A stretch of DNA of 62,971 nucleotides from an uncultured Actinomycetes bacterium (lineage in GTDB: Bacteria; Actinomycetota; Acidimicrobiia; Acidimicrobiales; Microtrichaceae), in contig CAIPVR010000293.1 in NCBI GenBank assembly GCA_903868545.1, positions 1-62,971 of the forward strand, given 5' to 3'. Shown in pieces: positions 34,574 to 42,930 of this stretch. Both the position numbers and the translations under genes were made by a program. The notes beneath the pieces are model-generated. The model was not told the origin of the DNA, searched no databases, and saw only the letters and a list, made by a program, of their open reading frames with translations. The first letter of the stretch is position 1. Each line of letters starts with the position of its first letter.

Positions 34574-35491
34574 TCATGCGACCAGCTCCACCCAGTCCTT
34601 GTGGCGCTCCACCTGGCCGCGCACCACACGCGCGTACTCGGCGGCGATGGCCGTCGTCACCGGACCGGGACACGGGATCGTGCGGTCGTCGACGGAGTTC
34701 ACCGCAGAGATCTCCGCTGCCGTGCCGCAGACGAACATCTCGTCGCAGGTGTAGAGGTCGGAGCGGGTGAGGTCGCCCTCCACGCACTCCACCCCCATCT
34801 CGGCGAGCAGGGTGGCCACGGTGTCCTGCGTGATGCCCTCGAGCGCACCGGCCGACTGCGGCGGCGTGATCGCCCTCCCGTTCCGGAGCACGAAGATGTT
34901 CTCGCCGGTGCACTCCGACACGAGCCCGGCCGGGTTCAGCATGATCCCCTCGTCGTAGCCGGCTCGCAGCGCCTCGACCTTGGCGAGCGACGAGTTGACG
35001 TAGTTGCCCGTGGTCTTCGCCGCCGGCGGCATCGCATTGTGGTCGTGACGGAGCCACGTGCTGATCTTCATGCGCACGCCCTTGGTCAGGGCGTCGTCGC
35101 CCAGGTAGGCCCCCCAGGGCCAGCAGGCGATCGCCACGTCCACCGAGCACGGCAGCGTGTTCAGGCCCATCTCGCCGTAGCCGAAGTAGGCGATCGGCCG
35201 GATGTAGCAGGACGGCAGGCCGGAGTCGCGCACCACCAGCTTGGTGGCCTCCACCAGCTCGTCGACGGAGTACGGCATCTCCATCCCCATGATCTTCGCC
35301 GACTGGTGCAGCCGGGCCATGTGCTCGGTGAGGCGGAACACGCCCGCGCCGTCGGGCGTCTCATAGGCGCGGATCCCCTCGAACACACCCATGCCGTAGT
35401 GGAGGGTGTGGGTGAGGACGTGCACGTTGGCCCGGTCCCAGGGGACGAGCTCGCCGTTCATCCAGATGTGCTCGGTCGGGGTGATGGGCAT
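34574..35491 (-). CDS. ilvE: branched-chain amino-acid aminotransferase
   Basis: This PLP fold-IV transaminase (305 residues) performs the last step of valine, leucine and isoleucine synthesis. It opens with the family signature IWMNGELVPWDRANVHVLTHTLHYG. The Schiff-base lysine is Lys159 in MPPAAKTTGNYVNS. Downstream are GYDEGIMLNPAGLVSECTGENIF and LEGITQDTV, which bind the cofactor phosphate. It follows leuB by 41 bases and precedes cimA by 16, in one operon with a regulated leader. Confidence 0.95.
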   Translation of the reverse strand: MPITPTEHIWMNGELVPWDRANVHVLTHTLHYGMGVFEGIRAYETPDGAGVFRLTEHMARLHQSAKIMGMEMPYSVDELVEATKLVVRDSGLPSCYIRPIAYFGYGEMGLNTLPCSVDVAIACWPWGAYLGDDALTKGVRMKISTWLRHDHNAMPPAAKTTGNYVNSSLAKVEALRAGYDEGIMLNPAGLVSECTGENIFVLRNGRAITPPQSAGALEGITQDTVATLLAEMGVECVEGDLTRSDLYTCDEMFVCGTAAEISAVNSVDDRTIPCPGPVTTAIAAEYARVVRGQVERHKDWVELVA

Positions 35492-35532
35492 CGGTCGGTC
35501 CTGTCTCGCGATGGGGTGGTCGTTCGGTCCGG

Positions 35533-36528
35533 TCAGCTCGCCACGGCCGCGGCGACGGCGTCGCCGATCCCGGAGGTGGACCCGGAGTAGCGCTCCGGCC
35601 GTTCACACGCGGCCGCCACGCGTGACGCGGCGTCGGACTCGCCGAGGAACTCGAGCATGAGCCCGGCCGACACGATGGCGGCGATCGGGTTGGCCTTCTG
35701 CTGACCGGCGATGTCGGGGGCGGTGCCGTGCACCGGCTCGAACATGGACGGACCGGTACGGGCCGGGTTGAGGTTGGCGGAGGCCGCGTAGCCCACGCCG
35801 CCCGCCACCGCACCGCCGAGGTCGGTGAGGATGTCACCGAAGAGGTTGTCGGTGACGATCACGTCGTAACGCTCGGGCCGCTCCACGAAGTGGATGCAGG
35901 CGGCGTCGATGTGGTCGTAGCCGGTGCTCACGTCGGGGTACTCGGCGGCCACCTCGTCGAAGGTGCGCTGCCACAGGTCGCCCGCGAACGTCAGCACGTT
36001 CTTCTTGTGGATCAGGTGCAACTGGTGGCGCTCGGAGTTGCGGGCCCGCTCGAAGGCGAACCGCACGCAGCGCTCCACCCCCATGCGGGTGTTGACCGAG
36101 CCCTGGGTGGCGATCTCGTGCGGCGTGCCCTTCCGGAGGAACCCGCCCTCGCCCGCGTAGGTGCCCTCGGTGTTCTCCCGGATCACCTCGCAGTCGATGC
36201 GGGGCGGGAGCCGGAAGGGCCGGAAGTTGATGTACTGGTCGAGCTCGAAGCGCATCCGCAGGAGGATCCCCCGCTCCACCAGCCCGGGGGGTGCGGCCAC
36301 ACCCGGGGCCGGGTCGCCCACGGCGCCGAGCAGCAGCGCGTCGAGGCCCCGCCACTCCTCGAGGACCTCGTCGGGCAGCACGGTGCCGTCCTCGAGGTAC
36401 CGGTGCGCGCCGAGGTCGTAGTCCGTGCGCTCGTAGGTCACGCCGGCGGCGTCCACCACCTTGAGGGCCTCGGCCACCACCTCGGGGCCGATCCCGTCAC
36501 CGCCGATCACGCCGATCCTGTGGGTCAT
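35533..36528 (-). CDS. leuB: 3-isopropylmalate dehydrogenase
   Basis: This NAD-dependent beta-decarboxylating dehydrogenase (331 residues) acts in leucine synthesis and, in the citramalate route, on 3-methylmalate. Visible family motifs are [31 protein letters not shown] (substrate Arg residues), [42 protein letters not shown] and [18 protein letters not shown]. It is the first structural gene after the attenuator, whose T-tract ends 19 bases before its ATG. Compact length is normal for the actinobacterial form. Confidence 0.96.
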   Translation of the reverse strand: MTHRIGVIGGDGIGPEVVAEALKVVDAAGVTYERTDYDLGAHRYLEDGTVLPDEVLEEWRGLDALLLGAVGDPAPGVAAPPGLVERGILLRMRFELDQYINFRPFRLPPRIDCEVIRENTEGTYAGEGGFLRKGTPHEIATQGSVNTRMGVERCVRFAFERARNSERHQLHLIHKKNVLTFAGDLWQRTFDEVAAEYPDVSTGYDHIDAACIHFVERPERYDVIVTDNLFGDILTDLGGAVAGGVGYAASANLNPARTGPSMFEPVHGTAPDIAGQQKANPIAAIVSAGLMLEFLGESDAASRVAAACERPERYSGSTSGIGDAVAAAVAS

Positions 36529-36547
36529 CGCTCCAGTCCTGTCCGGG

Positions 36548-36578
36548 AAAAAGAAAACCGTCCACGAGGGGTGGACGG
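36548..36578 (-). terminator. intrinsic terminator in the leuB leader (attenuator)
   Basis: On the minus strand the leader transcript forms a perfect eight-base stem CCGTCCAC/GTGGACGG (36571-36578 with 36558-36565) with a five-base loop. TTTTCTTTTT (36548-36557) follows immediately. Such an A/T run is unique in this GC-rich window. It lies between the leader peptide stop and leuB, so it can only end transcription before the operon: an attenuator, not a gene-end terminator. Confidence 0.9.
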
Positions 36579-36584
36579 TGGGAC

Positions 36585-36607
36585 GCGCACGCGGGAGCCG
36601 CGTGCGC
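36585..36607 (-). promoter_or_regulatory. leader hairpin at the stop codon of the leader peptide
   Basis: A perfect nine-base inverted repeat GCGCACGCG/CGCGTGCGC with a five-base loop begins on the last base of the leader's TAG stop codon and ends six bases before the terminator stem. A ribosome near the end of the leader peptide would cover its first arm, so folding of this hairpin should report ribosome position. How it exchanges with the terminator stem is not resolved by eye. Confidence 0.75.
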
Positions 36608-36678
36608 TAGAGAATCACTACGACGTTGCCGGCGGTGCCGGGGACGTTGCCGGCGGTGCCGGTCCGATGCGTCGACAT
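36607..36678 (-). CDS. branched-chain amino-acid leader peptide
   Basis: This is a 23-codon open frame from ATG 36676-36678 to TAG 36607-36609. It begins MSTHRTGT, contains a repeated GTAGNV block and ends NVVVIL. The last codons are GTC GTA GTG ATT CTC: three Val, one Ile, one Leu. GTA and ATT are conspicuously AT-ended for this genome, so ribosomes should stall there when branched-chain aminoacyl-tRNAs run short. A hairpin starts at the stop codon and an intrinsic terminator follows 30 bases later, before leuB. A TACAGT -10 lies seven bases before the ATG, implying a leaderless transcript beginning at the peptide. Confidence 0.88.
   Translation of the reverse strand: MSTHRTGTAGNVPGTAGNVVVIL
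36622..36663. repeat. 21-base tandem duplication inside the leader peptide
   Basis: Two adjacent 21-base units (36622-36642 and 36643-36663) differ only in the last base. They encode the repeated TAGNV-P/G segment of the leader peptide, keeping the reading frame. Confidence 0.85.
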
Positions 36679-36685
36679 GGCGGCC

Positions 36686-36691
36686 ACTGTA
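36686..36691 (-). promoter_or_regulatory. -10 box of the leuB-ilvE-cimA operon
   Basis: TACAGT on the minus strand, preceded by TGG (extended -10 form TGnTACAGT), ends seven bases before the leader-peptide ATG. No strong -35 is seen. The greA promoter, TACGCT at 36739-36744, faces the other way about 50 bases off. Confidence 0.6.
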
Positions 36692-36738
36692 CCAAGCGGC
36701 ACCCCACCGCCCGCATCCTCGATCCGCGGCACCCCCGC

Positions 36739-36744
36739 TACGCT
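36739..36744 (+). promoter_or_regulatory. -10 box of greA
   Basis: TACGCT ends nine bases before the greA ATG at 36754. It is the same hexamer that precedes cofC. Confidence 0.45.
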
Positions 36745-36753
36745 GCGGACCCC

Positions 36754-37227
36754 ATGGCGAACGAGCACCACCTCTCCCAGGCCGCCCACGACCGCCTGAG
36801 CGCCGAGCTCGAGCAGCTCCGCACCGTCGGCCGTGTCGAGATGGCCGACCGGATCGAGCGGGCCCGTGAGCACGGCGATCTGAAGGAGAACGCCGAGTAC
36901 CACGCCGCCAAGGAGGAGAAGGCGAAGATGGAGGCCCGGGTCGCCAAGATCGCCGGGATCCTCGAGAACGCCGTCATCGTCGAGGGCTCGGAGTCCGGCG
37001 GCAGGGTCGCCACCGGCAGCGTGGTCACGCTCCGCTACGAGGGCGACGACGAGACCGAGGTGGAGAGATACCTGGTGGGCTCCATCGAGGAGCGCCACGA
37101 CGACCTCGAGGTGGTCTCGCCCCAGTCGCCGCTCGGTGAGGCGCTCATCGGCGCTGAGGTGGGCGCCACCGTGGAGTACGCCGGGCCGGCCGGGACGCTG
37201 CGGGTCGAGGTCGTCGACATCGAGTGA
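36754..37227 (+). CDS. greA: transcription elongation factor GreA
   Basis: GreA rescues backtracked RNA polymerase by stimulating transcript cleavage through the secondary channel. The 157-residue protein has the usual two domains. The N-terminal coiled coil is SQAAHDRLSAELEQLRT through AREHGDLKENAEYHAAKEEK, whose tip carries the conserved acidic DLKENAEY. The C-terminal FKBP-like domain has EVERYLVGSIEERHD and SPLGEALIGAEVGATVEY. It is divergent from the branched-chain leader and monocistronic, ending at a strong hairpin. Confidence 0.96.
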   Translation: MANEHHLSQAAHDRLSAELEQLRTVGRVEMADRIERAREHGDLKENAEYHAAKEEKAKMEARVAKIAGILENAVIVEGSESGGRVATGSVVTLRYEGDDETEVERYLVGSIEERHDDLEVVSPQSPLGEALIGAEVGATVEYAGPAGTLRVEVVDIE

Positions 37228-37246
37228 CCCCCGCCCCTCCCCCCCC

Positions 37247-37296
37247 GCTCTGTGTCGCGTGGAGATACCGATCAGTGCGTCGACGCGACACAGAGC
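37247..37296. terminator. bidirectional hairpin between greA and ppx
   Basis: Perfect 14-base arms GCTCTGTGTCGCGT (37247-37260) and ACGCGACACAGAGC (37283-37296) flank a 22-base loop. Outside them, C-runs face G-runs and could lengthen the stem past a one-base bulge. The two genes converge here. There is no T-tract. Confidence 0.7.
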
Positions 37297-37307
37297 TGGG
37301 GGTGGGG

Positions 37308-38897
37308 TCAGTCGGCGGTGAGCACCACCTCGGCGCCGAGCACGTCCTCGAGGAGGGCCCGGCGTTCCGAGGCCGTGTAGCGCTCGAGCGACAGGTCGGC
37401 ACCGTCGCCGAGGAGGTCCAGCGTGACGACGTCGCCCTCGTCCTTCACCCGTACGGCCTCCACCGCGGCATCGTGGTTGCGGTCGAGGCCGATGGCCAGC
37501 CGCACGATGCCGGCCATCGCCCGCACCCGGGCCCGGTCCGCCGATGAGAGCGCGGCGAACTCCGCGTGCTTCTCCTCCGACGGCGCGCTCTTGCGGTGGT
37601 ACCGGGCGACCTGGGCGATCAGTTCCACCTCCCGGTCGGTGAAGCCCATCAGGTGCTCGGAGTTCCGGATGACGTAGTAGCTGTGCTTGTGGTGCCCCGA
37701 GTGGCTCACGAACAGGCCCACGTTGGCGAGCAGGGCACCCGCCTCGAGCAGCTCCCTGTCGCGGTCGTCGAGGCCGAGGCGGGCACCGAGGCCGTCGTGG
37801 AGTTGCAGCGCGAGGCGTGACACCTGGACCGAGTGCTCGGGATCGTCGTCGCAGAGCTCCATGAGATGCAGCACCGACCGGCGCCGGAGGTCGCGCAGGT
37901 GGTGGAGGTTGCCACCGCGGAGACGGTGGAGCCCGTCGAGCAGCACCCCCTCACGCAAGGCGTACTCCGAGATCACCAGCTCCTCGATCCCGAGCGCCTC
38001 GCACACCTGCTCGAGCACCACCGCGCCGCCGGGGAGGATGTCGGCCCGATTGGCGTCGATGCCCGGCAGTGTCCGGCGTTCGGCCGGCGTGGCCGCGCCG
38101 GCGAGCGAGTCCACCACCTTGCGCAGCTGGCGGACGGGGAGCACCGCACCGTTCAGCGAGTTGGGCACCTCACCACCCTTGCGGGCGAGCGCCATGGCGG
38201 CGAGGGCCTCGGCGGTACCGGAACTGGCCACCGCCACGTCGAACGGACGATCGCCGAGTTCGTGGACCATCGGGGCCAGCCGGGCCCGCACGTCGCGGCG
38301 GCACCGGGCGAGGGCGTCGCCGCGCACCTCACCACCGGGGAAGAACTTCCGGGTCATCCGCAGCGATCCGAGCTTGACCGAGCGGGCGTAGTCCACCCGC
38401 CCCTCCGTGCCGAGGAGCACCTCGGTGGAGCCGCCGCCCACGTCGACGAGGAGGAGCCGACGGTCGAACAGCGGCAGGGCCTGCAGCACGCCGAGCTGGA
38501 TGAGGCGGGCCTCCTCGTACCCGGAGATCACCTCCACCTCGATGCCGGCCTCGGTGCGGGCCCGGTCGAGGAACTCACCCGCGTTGCGGGCCTCGCGCAC
38601 CGCGGAGGTGGCCACCGCGAACACCACGGCGTCCCAGGCGTCGGCCACGCTGCGGCAGCGGGCGAGGGCGGCCACGCCCCGGTCGATCGCGTCGGTTTCG
38701 AGCTGGCGCATCTCACCGCGCCCGGAGCCGAGGCGCACCATCTCCTTCTGGCGGGTGATCACCTCGAAGCGGTCGCCGGCGGCCACGCGGGCGACGACCA
38801 TGTGCACCGAGTTGGTGCCGATGTCGACGGCCGCCACCACGTCGGGGGTGGTGCTGCGACGGTCGATCGGGCCGCCCGGCGCGGGGGAGACGCCCAT
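37308..38897 (-). CDS. Ppx/GppA phosphatase with C-terminal HD-like domain
   Basis: This exopolyphosphatase or guanosine-pentaphosphate phosphatase has 529 residues. The N-terminal ASKHA fold shows VAAVDIGTNSVHMVVARV, ATSAVREARN, VISGYEEARLIQLGVL and LLLVDVGGGSTEVLLG. The long C-terminal region has HD-phosphohydrolase-like helices (HSGHHKHSYYVIRNSEHLMGFT), as in the long Ppx form. The ATG at 38895-38897 is chosen over the upstream in-frame ATG because TACACT (-10) ends six bases before it. Polyphosphate versus pppGpp preference cannot be told from sequence. It converges on greA and is divergent from rsgA. Confidence 0.9.
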   Translation of the reverse strand: MGVSPAPGGPIDRRSTTPDVVAAVDIGTNSVHMVVARVAAGDRFEVITRQKEMVRLGSGRGEMRQLETDAIDRGVAALARCRSVADAWDAVVFAVATSAVREARNAGEFLDRARTEAGIEVEVISGYEEARLIQLGVLQALPLFDRRLLLVDVGGGSTEVLLGTEGRVDYARSVKLGSLRMTRKFFPGGEVRGDALARCRRDVRARLAPMVHELGDRPFDVAVASSGTAEALAAMALARKGGEVPNSLNGAVLPVRQLRKVVDSLAGAATPAERRTLPGIDANRADILPGGAVVLEQVCEALGIEELVISEYALREGVLLDGLHRLRGGNLHHLRDLRRRSVLHLMELCDDDPEHSVQVSRLALQLHDGLGARLGLDDRDRELLEAGALLANVGLFVSHSGHHKHSYYVIRNSEHLMGFTDREVELIAQVARYHRKSAPSEEKHAEFAALSSADRARVRAMAGIVRLAIGLDRNHDAAVEAVRVKDEGDVVTLDLLGDGADLSLERYTASERRALLEDVLGAEVVLTAD

Positions 38898-38952
38898 GCG
38901 GCGAGTGTACGTCCACCCCATCGCAGCGCCCGCCCGTGGCAGCATGCGACGC

Positions 38953-40041
38953 GTGAGCGACCCGCCGGCCTGGGACGACGGCTGGGCCCGGGCATGGGCC
39001 GAGCACGACGAGGACCGGCACGCCGCGTCGCTCGTGCCCGCCCGGGTGGTGCGCATCGACAAGGGCGGCATCACCGTGGCCGACGGCACCGGACCGGACC
39101 GGCTGGTGGTCGCCGCGAAGTCGGCCCGGCGGGTGGTCGTGGGCGACGTCGTGGCGGTCGATCCGGAGGCCGGCCGCATCGAGTCGATCCTGCCCCGGCG
39201 CACCGTGTTCGAACGCCGCTCCCCCGGCGCGGACCGCGACGACGTGCGCCTGGCCGCCCGGCCGGTGGCCGCGAACATGGACCACGTGCTCGTGCTGCAA
39301 CCGCTCGACGCCGGCGTGAACCTCGCCCGGCTGGCCCGCGAGCTGGTGCTGGCCTGGGAGAGCGGCGCGGTGCCGGTGGTGGTGCTCACCAAGGCCGATC
39401 TGCTCGACGACGCCACGGTGGCGGGCCAGCGCGCCGAGGCCGGCCGATTCGCTCCGGGGGTGGAGGTGGTGGTGGCCTCCACCCGCACATCCGGCGGGCT
39501 CGGCGCCCTGTCGGCGCTCGCCGGACCGGGCCGTGTGGTGGCCCTGCTCGGCGCCTCGGGTGCAGGCAAGTCGTCACTGGCCAACGCGCTGGCGGGACAC
39601 CCGGTGGCACTGGTGGCCGACGTACGCGCCGGTGACCGTCGGGGCCGCCACACCACCACGGCCGGCCAGATGATCGGCCTCGCCGGCGGCGGCTGGCTGA
39701 TCGACACTCCCGGCATACGCGGGGTGGGTCTCTGGGCGGCCGACGAGGGCCTCGAACGGGCCTTCGCCGACCTCGCCCCCTACGCGGAACGCTGCCGCTT
39801 CGACGACTGCACGCACCGCAGCGAACCGGGGTGCGGGATCGCGGACGCCGTCGCCGTGGGCGAGGTGGCCGCCGACCGGCTCGAGGTCTGGCACCGCCTC
39901 GTCGAGGAGGTGGAGGACGTCGAGGAGGGCCTCGTGGGTCGGGACCGCGAGCTGGAGCGGGAGGCCGGCCGGCGGTCGCGCCGCCGGGCCCGGCGGCGCG
40001 ACGAGCGGCGGGAGGAGGACGACGGTCAGGACCCGTCGTAG
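38953..40041 (+). CDS. rsgA: ribosome small-subunit-dependent GTPase A
   Basis: This late 30S assembly GTPase has 362 residues. An N-terminal OB domain comes first (RVVRIDKGGITVAD). The circularly permuted GTPase follows, with G4 VLTKADLLDD before G1 LLGASGAGKSSLANAL and G3 LIDTPGIRG. The zinc-binding domain has CRFDDCTHRSEPGCGI. The GTG at 38953 is taken as start; an in-frame ATG at 38944 three codons earlier is the alternative. The Arg/Glu-rich C-terminal tail ends in DGQDPS inside a 19-base tandem duplication whose second copy encodes the end of the convergent gene. Confidence 0.93.
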   Translation: MSDPPAWDDGWARAWAEHDEDRHAASLVPARVVRIDKGGITVADGTGPDRLVVAAKSARRVVVGDVVAVDPEAGRIESILPRRTVFERRSPGADRDDVRLAARPVAANMDHVLVLQPLDAGVNLARLARELVLAWESGAVPVVVLTKADLLDDATVAGQRAEAGRFAPGVEVVVASTRTSGGLGALSALAGPGRVVALLGASGAGKSSLANALAGHPVALVADVRAGDRRGRHTTTAGQMIGLAGGGWLIDTPGIRGVGLWAADEGLERAFADLAPYAERCRFDDCTHRSEPGCGIADAVAVGEVAADRLEVWHRLVEEVEDVEEGLVGRDRELEREAGRRSRRRARRRDERREEDDGQDPS

Positions 40042-40061
40042 GGGTCAGGACCCGTCGTAGG
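40024..40061. repeat. 19-base perfect tandem duplication separating two convergent stops
   Basis: GGTCAGGACCCGTCGTAGG occurs at 40024-40042 and again at 40043-40061. The TAG of rsgA is in copy 1; the TGA of the DUF6351 gene (TCA at 40045-40047) is in copy 2. Each copy contains both potential stops. Confidence 0.9.
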
Positions 40062-42225
40062 AGAGCCAGGTGGACCGCACGGGACCCTCCCCGACCCCCG
40101 GCCGCGTCCAGTCGCACACGCCGCCGGGGAACACCGCACGCAGCCGCTCGAGCTGCTCGTCGGTGAGCGCAGTGCCGTACTCGGCCGGCTGGATCGGCCG
40201 GAGGCGACACTTGGCGGTGGTCGCCTCCAGCGGCTGGCCCGCGGCGCGACGGGGATCACCGGCGAGCGGGTAGGCACGGGTGCAGGCGTTGTCGCCGGCG
40301 TAGACGTCGTCGCCGGTGAGCTCCGTACCGTCGGGTAGCACGCAGCGGTCCTGGGCGGCCTCCGGGCGGGTCACGCGCAACTGGCGCTGGCGGTCGGAAC
40401 CGGCGGCGGTGGACCCCGCGGCGTCGAGCTCGCGGAGCCACCCGGTCACGGCGTCGAGGGCCTGGTTGCGGACCGTGGCGTCGCCACCGGCGAGCGCGGC
40501 GGCGAGCCCGCCCCCGCCGACGGTCCACACCTTCAGGTTCTCGGTCCGTCCGCCGACGGCGTCGTCGAGACGGGAACGTGCGGAGAACACCCGCCAACGG
40601 TCGTGGATGTCACCGGTCGGGTCGCTGTAGGCGTTGATAGCGATCACCGGGATCCGCGTGGCGTCGCCGGCACCGAGGAGGATCCGGCCGTCGGCGTAGA
40701 GGCGACGGAGCTCGGCCTCGGCGGCCACCGAGCGGACCGGCTGGATCCTCCCGTCGATGTCGTAGCCGCCGACCCGCTCGTTGAGCCGCACGAACTGCTC
40801 CGCGGTGATGACCTTGTCGTTCAGGGCCTGCAGTCCGTACTGCACCCCGACGTTGTCGATCGGGCGCTTCGCGAAGCCGGTGGCCGGGTCGGTCCCGAAC
40901 AGGTTCCGCGCCGAGTCCTGGAGCGTGCACCGGGCCCCGGTCGGGTTGCGGACGGGGTCGTAGACGGCCTCCGGCGGGAGGTCGCAGCCCGTGGTCGGGT
41001 CGATGGTCGAGAGGAACGACGCCTCCCACGTCCGGCAGGTGTCGTCGGTGGCGTGGCCGTTCACCGCCGTGCGCTGCTCGGCGGTGAACGCGGCGCCGTC
41101 GGAGGTGGCGTAGTAGGCGTCGAGGAGCCCGCAGTCGGTCACACCGGGGGCCATCGAGAGGGCGTCGGGGAACGGCGCCGTGATCACGGCGCCGTCGAGG
41201 AGGCCCGGGTAGTTCTGGGCGAGGAGGAACTGCTGGATCGCACCACCGGACCCGCCGTCGCCGATCGTGTGGCGGGGGGCACCGTAGGTCTCGGTGAAGT
41301 GCTCCTTCACCATCAGCGTCGTCTCCGCCGACAGCACGTCGTTGCAGTGCACCTGGAAGGTGTTGAGGGTGTCGGTGGCCACCGCGTAGCCCTCGGTGAG
41401 CAGGTCGAGGTCCACCGTGGGCCGGGTGCGGTCGCGGCCGCCCACCAGCGGCACGCCCTGCGAGTACGAGGTGCCGCAGCCGCCGCCGAAGCGGTACACG
41501 AGGTCGCCGTTCCAGCCGTCGGACGCCCCCTCCCACGCAGGAGCCGACGGGGTGGGGTCGAGCACCGAGATCCAGTAGACGCCCCGGTTGATCACCCCGG
41601 ACTCGGTGCGCACCACCAGGGGCACGTCGCGGCCCCCGACGGTGGCCCGTGCGGCGTCGGTGGGGACCTCCCGGAGATCGGGCAACGGGCGCAGCGAGCC
41701 GTCGGCGGCGACGTACTCGTGGCGGACGACGGTGGGCGCCGAGCAGTCGGCGTCGGTGGGCGGCCCGAGACCGTTGCGCTCGGTGGTGCAGACGTAGGGC
41801 TCCTGGTGCGGCCCGGAGAACAGCGGCCCGGCGAGCGGGTGGTCGGTCACGGCGAGGCGGGCGGTGCGGTCGCCGTCACGCACCCGGAGGGTGGAACGGC
41901 CGGCGGGCAGGTCACCCACCAACCCTCGCCATCCGTCGCCCTCCACCTTGGCCAGCGCCCCCGGGCGCTCCCGGCCGTCGACCTCCAGCACCGGCGTGGA
42001 GCCGGCGGCGACCCCGTCGACCTGGACCAGCACGTCACCGCCGGTGACGAACTCCGGGCGGGTGGACACGGCGCTGATGCGCAGCGGCGGCCGGATGGTG
42101 GTGACACCGCCGACCCTGGCGTCGCCCCCGCCGCCGGTGCAGGCGGCCGAGCCCACCAGCACGGTGAGGACCACCGCGAGGAGGATCGCCCGGGACCCCG
42201 TCCGCCCGCTCGGTGCCACGCCCAT
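40045..42225 (-). CDS. DUF6351 family secreted lipoprotein, probable alpha/beta hydrolase
   Basis: The 726-residue product has a signal peptide with lipobox GSAAC (cysteine about residue 29). An Ig-like N-terminal region follows (RISAVSTRPEFVTGGDVLVQV). A large domain with alpha/beta-hydrolase features comes next, including TIGDGGSGGAIQQFLLAQNYP as nucleophile elbow. Many cysteines are spaced through the mature protein, fitting an exported, disulfide-bonded enzyme. DUF6351 proteins have no established activity; some resemble tannase/feruloyl-esterase-like hydrolases. ATG at 42223-42225, close to the stop of the upstream regulator gene, on the same strand. Confidence 0.8.
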   Translation of the reverse strand: MGVAPSGRTGSRAILLAVVLTVLVGSAACTGGGGDARVGGVTTIRPPLRISAVSTRPEFVTGGDVLVQVDGVAAGSTPVLEVDGRERPGALAKVEGDGWRGLVGDLPAGRSTLRVRDGDRTARLAVTDHPLAGPLFSGPHQEPYVCTTERNGLGPPTDADCSAPTVVRHEYVAADGSLRPLPDLREVPTDAARATVGGRDVPLVVRTESGVINRGVYWISVLDPTPSAPAWEGASDGWNGDLVYRFGGGCGTSYSQGVPLVGGRDRTRPTVDLDLLTEGYAVATDTLNTFQVHCNDVLSAETTLMVKEHFTETYGAPRHTIGDGGSGGAIQQFLLAQNYPGLLDGAVITAPFPDALSMAPGVTDCGLLDAYYATSDGAAFTAEQRTAVNGHATDDTCRTWEASFLSTIDPTTGCDLPPEAVYDPVRNPTGARCTLQDSARNLFGTDPATGFAKRPIDNVGVQYGLQALNDKVITAEQFVRLNERVGGYDIDGRIQPVRSVAAEAELRRLYADGRILLGAGDATRIPVIAINAYSDPTGDIHDRWRVFSARSRLDDAVGGRTENLKVWTVGGGGLAAALAGGDATVRNQALDAVTGWLRELDAAGSTAAGSDRQRQLRVTRPEAAQDRCVLPDGTELTGDDVYAGDNACTRAYPLAGDPRRAAGQPLEATTAKCRLRPIQPAEYGTALTDEQLERLRAVFPGGVCDWTRPGVGEGPVRSTWLSYDGS

Positions 42226-42237
42226 CGGGGCCCGACA

Positions 42238-42915
42238 CTACCGGGCCGGCGACCGCGTGCCGGGTTGACCGCCGAGCGCACCACCCACGGCGACGGCCGC
42301 GTCGAGCACCGCCGACCCGTGGCGCCGCCCCGGGGCACGCCCCATCCGTTCCACCGGACCCGACACGCTCACCGCGGCCACCACGTCACCCGAGGGCCCG
42401 TGGACCGGGGCGGAGACCGACGCCACACCCGGCTCGCGCTCCTCCACGGTCTGCACCCAACCCGCCCGGCCGGTCCCCCCGAGCAGCACCCGACCGGCCG
42501 AGCCGAGGTCCATGGGGAGCTCGGCCCCCACGGCCACGATCGTGCGCAGGCCGTGGGGCGACTCGAGGGCCGCCACGCACACGCGGTGGTCGCCGTCGGC
42601 CACGTACAGCTGCACCGACTCGCCCGTCGCGTCGCGGAGGGCGGCCAGGGCGGGCGCCGCGGCCTCCGCCAACGGGAACTGGTCGGTGGCCGCGCGACCA
42701 AGGGCCACCAGGTGCAGCCCGAGGGCGAACCGGCCGTCGGGGTCGCGCCGGAGGAGGCCGTGCACCTCGAGCGCCGTGGCGAGCCGGTGGGCGGTGGCCC
42801 GGCTGAGGCCGGTGGCGGCGGTCAGCTCGCCGAGCGAGCGCGGACGCGCCGCCACGGCGCCGAGCACCGAGAGGGACTTGTCGAGCACACCCACGCCGCT
42901 TACAGTGTGTTCCAC
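42238..42915 (-). CDS. IclR-family regulator (NdgR/LtbR-like)
   Basis: The 225-residue regulator has an N-terminal winged helix ([40 protein letters not shown]) and a C-terminal effector domain ([33 protein letters not shown]). Its position divergent from leuCD is the arrangement of NdgR in Streptomyces and LtbR in corynebacteria, which control leuCD and related genes. The GTG at 42913-42915 is preceded by TAGCGT (minus) at nine bases. The palindrome TCTCAT-N3-ATGAGA lies just upstream of that -10, so autoregulation together with leuCD control is likely. Confidence 0.88.
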   Translation of the reverse strand: MEHTVSGVGVLDKSLSVLGAVAARPRSLGELTAATGLSRATAHRLATALEVHGLLRRDPDGRFALGLHLVALGRAATDQFPLAEAAAPALAALRDATGESVQLYVADGDHRVCVAALESPHGLRTIVAVGAELPMDLGSAGRVLLGGTGRAGWVQTVEEREPGVASVSAPVHGPSGDVVAAVSVSGPVERMGRAPGRRHGSAVLDAAVAVGGALGGQPGTRSPAR

Positions 42916-42930
42916 CAGCCGGGAACGCTA

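Noticed and set aside
36529-36753. T-box riboswitch before leuB
   Set aside because: No T-box core sequence or specifier stem is recognisable; a translated leader with Val/Ile/Leu codons plus terminator accounts for the region.
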